A stretch of DNA of 8,856 nucleotides from Brachybacterium sp. (lineage in GTDB: Bacteria > Actinomycetota > Actinomycetes > Actinomycetales > Dermabacteraceae): NCBI GenBank assembly GCA_030451965.1, contig JAKDNE010000118.1, positions 1 to 8,856 on the forward strand, in the 5' to 3' direction. This document shows positions 6,425-8,856 of this stretch, piece by piece (position 1 is the stretch's first letter; every line of letters begins with the position of its first letter). Position numbers and translations under genes: made by a program. Below the pieces are notes generated by a model, which did not search any database, had not been told where the DNA came from, and worked only from the letters and a program-made list of their open reading frames with translations.

Positions 6425-7749
6425 GACAGCACCACAGCGGGGACCTGCGCGAGCTCGTCGGAAAGTGCGTTCACGGCCACCGACAGCTCCCGCTGCGCGT
6501 CGGTGTAGTCGCTGTCCTTGGGCGTCTGTCCGGCGTCCTCCTGGACCGTGGCGACCGTCGAGTAGTCGACGTAGCGGGGGGTTCCGTCCTCCCATTCGCC
6601 GGCCTGATGGGCGGAGAGCTCCTCCTGCACGGCGTCGAAGCCATCGGCGATCTCCTGGGCGAGCTCCGGGTCCTCCTTCTCCACGATCTTCTGCACGTTG
6701 CCGTAGGCGACGTTCGCACCGTCGAGGTTCGCCTGGAAGTCGTCGAGGTCGGTGTGGGAGAAGGTCTCCTCCTCGCCGACGATCTTGCTGGTGGCGACCT
6801 CTTCCATGAGCTCACCGGCGCCGAGGGTGACGTCCTCGAGGGTCACCGCGAACTTCTCGGAACCGGTGTCGTCCTTGCCGGTGACCAGGTCGTACAGGGT
6901 ATAGGTGTCCTCCACCAGCTGGTCGGCGACCTGCTGGCGGCTCGCGTCGTCGGGGAAGCGGAAGGCGGCGTCGTCGCTGAACAGGTCGGCCTCGATGCGG
7001 TGCCAGCCGGTCCAGCCGGCCAGCAGCTCGGGGTCGGTGACGGGGGTGTCGGCCGCGGCGGAGAGATCCTGGATCCGCAGGTCGAGGGCGGCGTCGAGAT
7101 CCCCGGGCTCCTCGATGCCGAAGGCCTCGGCGGTCGGTTCGATCCGTTCGAAGTGGCGGCGGGCCAGGACGTACAGGTCCTGAGCCTTCTCGCTGTCACC
7201 GGCGAGGTAGGCCTCGCGGAAGTCCTCGGTGGCGCTGACCAGCTGACCCGCCTGGTCCTCGATGTACGCCGTGTAGTTGGTGACCGCGTCGTCACGCAGC
7301 CTCTGGATGTCCTCGTCGACGGCGAGCGCCTCGCCCTGTGTGACGGTGAAGGGAGCCGTGCCCACCAGCGCGCCGACCATGTTCGGCTTGCAGGCGGTGA
7401 AGTAGTCACCCTTCTCCAGACCGGTGGTCAGCTCGACGGTGGAGCCGGGGCCGATGTTCTCCTTCTCGGTGACGATGCGGAGCTTGTCCGAGGCCAGCAC
7501 CTCGAACTCATTGGGCACGCTGCCCTCGTTGCTGATGGAGAAGGTGACCGGGCCGGAGGGGGTCTCGGTGGTGGAGATCTCGCAGCCGTCGTCGGTGATG
7601 GTGACGCCGATCGGTCCGGCGCCCGCCTGGGTCCCGTCCCCGTTCGGGGCGGCCGACGGGTTATCGGTGCAGCCGGCAGCGGCCAGCGCGAGCACGGCGG
7701 CGACAGCCAGCGGCCGGGTCACCGTGCGCAGGAAGGAGGTGCGGGTCAT
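6421..7749 (-). CDS. efeO: EfeO, cupredoxin/M75 iron-binding lipoprotein
   Basis: This gene encodes 442 residues. The N terminus has a lipoprotein signal with lipobox AAGC and modified Cys27, so the protein should be anchored to the outer face of the membrane. E. coli EfeO by contrast is soluble in the periplasm. Residues about 45-137 are a cupredoxin-like domain, with Cys56, Cys120 and Met124 (CKPNM) as candidate metal ligands. Residues about 145-440 are the helical M75/imelysin-like domain, with the hallmark HxxE motif in GWHRIEADLF (His250, Glu253) and the RRHFERIEPTAEAFG stretch (197-211) typical of EfeO. The family role is to bind iron outside the cell and hand it to EfeU. The start at 7749 has GGAG 7 nt upstream (7757-7760). 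It lies 58 nt after efeU and overlaps efeB by 4 nt. Confidence 0.96.
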   Translation of the reverse strand: MTRTSFLRTVTRPLAVAAVLALAAAGCTDNPSAAPNGDGTQAGAGPIGVTITDDGCEISTTETPSGPVTFSISNEGSVPNEFEVLASDKLRIVTEKENIGPGSTVELTTGLEKGDYFTACKPNMVGALVGTAPFTVTQGEALAVDEDIQRLRDDAVTNYTAYIEDQAGQLVSATEDFREAYLAGDSEKAQDLYVLARRHFERIEPTAEAFGIEEPGDLDAALDLRIQDLSAAADTPVTDPELLAGWTGWHRIEADLFSDDAAFRFPDDASRQQVADQLVEDTYTLYDLVTGKDDTGSEKFAVTLEDVTLGAGELMEEVATSKIVGEEETFSHTDLDDFQANLDGANVAYGNVQKIVEKEDPELAQEIADGFDAVQEELSAHQAGEWEDGTPRYVDYSTVATVQEDAGQTPKDSDYTDAQRELSVAVNALSDELAQVPAVVLS

Positions 7750-7807
7750 GGTCGGACTCCGAGAAGGTGTCAGGCGCTCGAGGGCGCTGGTGGCTGAGGC
7801 GAATCGT

Positions 7808-8683
7808 TCAGACGGCGGCGGTCGCAGGGACCGCTGCCTCGCGGGCGGGACGCGGGGCGCCGGCCCGCACGCGGCGGACGAACAGGAAGGTCACCGGAAT
7901 GGCGTACAGGAGCCAGGCGATCACCTGCAGCACGGTGGGCTGCACGTTGACCTGGAACATCGCCTGGCCGACGATGTACAGCCAGTACACCGGGGAGGTC
8001 GTCGCGGGCAGCAGCGCCGAGACGTCCCAGGCGTACGTGTTCAGCCCTGGCAGCACGCCGGCCTCCTGGAAGTCGCCGATCCCGTAGGCGACGATCCCGG
8101 CGGCGATGAGGATCAGGAAGCCGCCGGTCCAGGTGAAGAAGCGGCCCAGGTTCAGATGCAGGGCGCCGCGGTAGATGAGAATGCCCAGCACGATCGCGAG
8201 GGCGAGTCCGACGACGAGCCCGGCGGTGGTCGCGGCCACGGAGTTCTCGACCGAGGATTTCACCGTGGCCCACACGAACAGGGCCGTCTCCAGGCCCTCA
8301 CGGCCGACAGCTGCAACCGCCACCAGAGCCACACCCCAGCCGGCGCCGTGCGCCAGGGCCCGGCTCAGCTCCCCCTCCAGGTTCTGCTTCTGCCCGCGCG
8401 CGTTCTTGGACATCCAGAAGATCATCCCGGTGGTCAGGGCGACAGCCAGCAGCGCGAGCGAGCCGCCGAGGATCTCCTGCGCCTGGAAGGTGAGGGTCTT
8501 CGGGCCCCAGGTCAGGACGGCCCCGAGGACCAGCGGCAACGTGGCCGCAGCGGCGACGCCGATCCACAGCTTCGGCAGCACATCGCGGCGCTGCGACTTC
8601 ACCAGGTAGGCCACGAGGATGCTCACCACGAGCGTCGCCTCGAGCCCCTCGCGCAGTGCGATCAGCAGATTCGGGAGGAACAT
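7808..8683 (-). CDS. efeU: EfeU, FTR1-family iron permease
   Basis: This gene encodes 291 residues with about seven hydrophobic helices. It carries both REGLE motifs that define FTR1/EfeU permeases: R11-E15 in the first helix and R128-E132 (VGREGLETALFVWA) in the fourth. These glutamates are the iron-binding path of the family. The protein moves iron across the cytoplasmic membrane using iron handled by EfeO and EfeB. The start at 8683 was chosen because GGAG lies 5 nt upstream (8689-8692), the protein then begins MFLPNLLIALREGLE as in relatives, and the predicted promoter and iron box lie at 8766-8796. The frame is open for 55 more codons up to 8848, but that stretch is polar, unlike the family, and lies across the promoter. 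efeU is the first gene of the operon. Confidence 0.96.
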   Translation of the reverse strand: MFLPNLLIALREGLEATLVVSILVAYLVKSQRRDVLPKLWIGVAAAATLPLVLGAVLTWGPKTLTFQAQEILGGSLALLAVALTTGMIFWMSKNARGQKQNLEGELSRALAHGAGWGVALVAVAAVGREGLETALFVWATVKSSVENSVAATTAGLVVGLALAIVLGILIYRGALHLNLGRFFTWTGGFLILIAAGIVAYGIGDFQEAGVLPGLNTYAWDVSALLPATTSPVYWLYIVGQAMFQVNVQPTVLQVIAWLLYAIPVTFLFVRRVRAGAPRPAREAAVPATAAV

Positions 8684-8688
8684 CAGGT

Positions 8689-8692
8689 CTCC
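8689..8692 (-). promoter_or_regulatory. Ribosome binding site deciding the efeU start
   Basis: On the - strand GGAG lies 5 nt before the ATG at 8683-8681. It supports this internal start over the longer open frame beginning at 8848. Confidence 0.7.
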
Positions 8693-8765
8693 GAGGGGGT
8701 GGATGGCGAGGTCGTCCCGAGGATCCAGCAGATGCCGGGGGACGTGACGACGGGTGCCGCGAAAC

Positions 8766-8784
8766 GATGGTAAGGGTATCCTCA
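8766..8784 (-). promoter_or_regulatory. DtxR/IdeR-type iron box upstream of efeUOB
   Basis: On the - strand TGAGGATACCCTTACCATC matches 14 of 19 positions of the published actinobacterial iron-box consensus TTAGGTTAGSCTWACCTWA (hand count). Matches include the AGG and TTACC half-site cores. The site lies 83 nt upstream of the efeU start and overlaps the predicted -10. Binding of iron-loaded DtxR/IdeR here would block transcription, giving expression only when iron is scarce. The regulator gene itself is not in the window. Confidence 0.65.
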
Positions 8785-8796
8785 GCGATTTGTCGA
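8767..8796 (-). promoter_or_regulatory. Predicted efeUOB promoter
   Basis: On the - strand a -35-like TCGACA (8796-8791, five of six to TTGACA) is separated by 18 nt from TACCAT (8772-8767), a TAnnnT -10. Transcription would begin near 8760, leaving a leader of about 77 nt before efeU. A second TAnnnT, TACCCT at 8778-8773, has a spacer of only 12 nt and is less likely. Confidence 0.5.
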
Positions 8797-8826
8797 ACGA
8801 TCGCGTTGACTCACGAGAAATGCCCG

Positions 8827-8839
8827 CGAAACGGTTTCG
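8827..8839. promoter_or_regulatory. CGAAACGGTTTCG palindrome (possible LacI-type operator)
   Basis: CGAAAC and GTTTCG form perfect 6-bp arms around a central G. GAAAC...GTTTC half-sites are typical of LacI/GalR-family operators, although those usually have an even centre. It lies about 30 bp upstream of the predicted efeU -35 and may belong to a gene to the right of the window. Confidence 0.3.
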
Positions 8840-8842
8840 TTG

Positions 8843-8854
8843 CCTCATATGAGG
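8843..8854. repeat. Perfect 12-bp palindrome CCTCATATGAGG at window end
   Basis: The palindrome carries an ATG on both strands (8849-8851 on +, 8848-8846 on -). It could be an operator half or whole, or overlap the start of a rightward gene whose body lies outside the window. Too little sequence follows to decide. Confidence 0.35.
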
Positions 8855-8856
8855 GA

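Noticed and set aside
4673..6508. 611-codon open frame on the + strand opposite efeB and the ABC-F gene
   Set aside because: It spans two well-supported genes on the other strand and has no recognisable domain; stop codons are rare in antisense frames at this G+C.
7424..8773. 449-codon open frame on the + strand opposite efeU and efeO
   Set aside because: Gly/Gln/His/Asp-rich shadow of the permease and lipoprotein genes, without motifs.
8806..8835. Possible rightward promoter with TTGACT at 8806-8811
   Set aside because: No TAnnnT -10 is found 16-19 nt downstream; the sequence there is AAACGG or AACGGT.
8684..8848. 55-codon N-terminal extension of EfeU
   Set aside because: Polar sequence unlike FTR1 N termini, and it covers the predicted promoter and iron box; the internal ATG has a good Shine-Dalgarno.
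1..8856. Defence island, toxin-antitoxin pair, CRISPR array, phage or insertion element
   Set aside because: No spaced repeats, transposase, integrase, nuclease or reverse-transcriptase motifs in any plausible gene; all genes fall into familiar metabolic, transport or regulatory families.

Overview
The window has very high G+C (coding third positions almost all G or C), Shine-Dalgarno and leaderless starts, and protein families typical of high-GC Gram-positive bacteria. It is most likely chromosomal DNA from an actinobacterium. A Micrococcales member such as Brachybacterium is my guess from overall feel, not a demonstrated assignment. No tRNA, rRNA, CRISPR array, transposase or integrase is visible.

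Left part (1-1591, + strand): the 3' part of an AraC-type regulator whose paired HTH lies ahead of a ~125-residue domain I do not recognise. A separately started gene follows for a two-domain VOC/glyoxalase-fold protein resembling mycobacterial Cfp30B. Positions 1592-1724 hold an extremely G/C-rich 13-bp inverted repeat enclosing an 11-C run and a series of G-runs. It sits between convergent genes and probably ends both transcripts.

Middle (1725-4968): a zinc-independent MDR-family NAD(P)H oxidoreductase (- strand) diverges from a small flavin reductase-like FMN protein (+ strand), which appears to have a leaderless promoter. The flavin reductase gene converges on an ABC-F ATPase gene (- strand) with only 24 nt between their stop codons.

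Right part (4966-8856, - strand): a complete efeU-efeO-efeB iron-uptake operon (FTR1-type permease, cupredoxin/M75 lipoprotein, Tat-exported DyP peroxidase). efeO and efeB overlap by ATGA. Upstream of efeU is a 19-bp match to the DtxR/IdeR iron box that covers the -10 element of a plausible promoter, so iron-dependent repression is predicted. The ABC-F gene lies 82 nt downstream of efeB on the same strand and may be read through. The extreme right end carries two short palindromes (CGAAACGGTTTCG and CCTCATATGAGG), possibly the control region of a gene beyond the window.

Together the window holds a redox/electrophile group (VOC, MDR, flavin reductase), an iron-uptake operon and a ribosome-protection-type ATPase. 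All are recognisable families. I found no convincing undescribed multi-gene system. The least ordinary items are the G-run/C-run hairpin at 1636-1720, the unrecognised C-terminal domain of the AraC protein, and the iron box placement.
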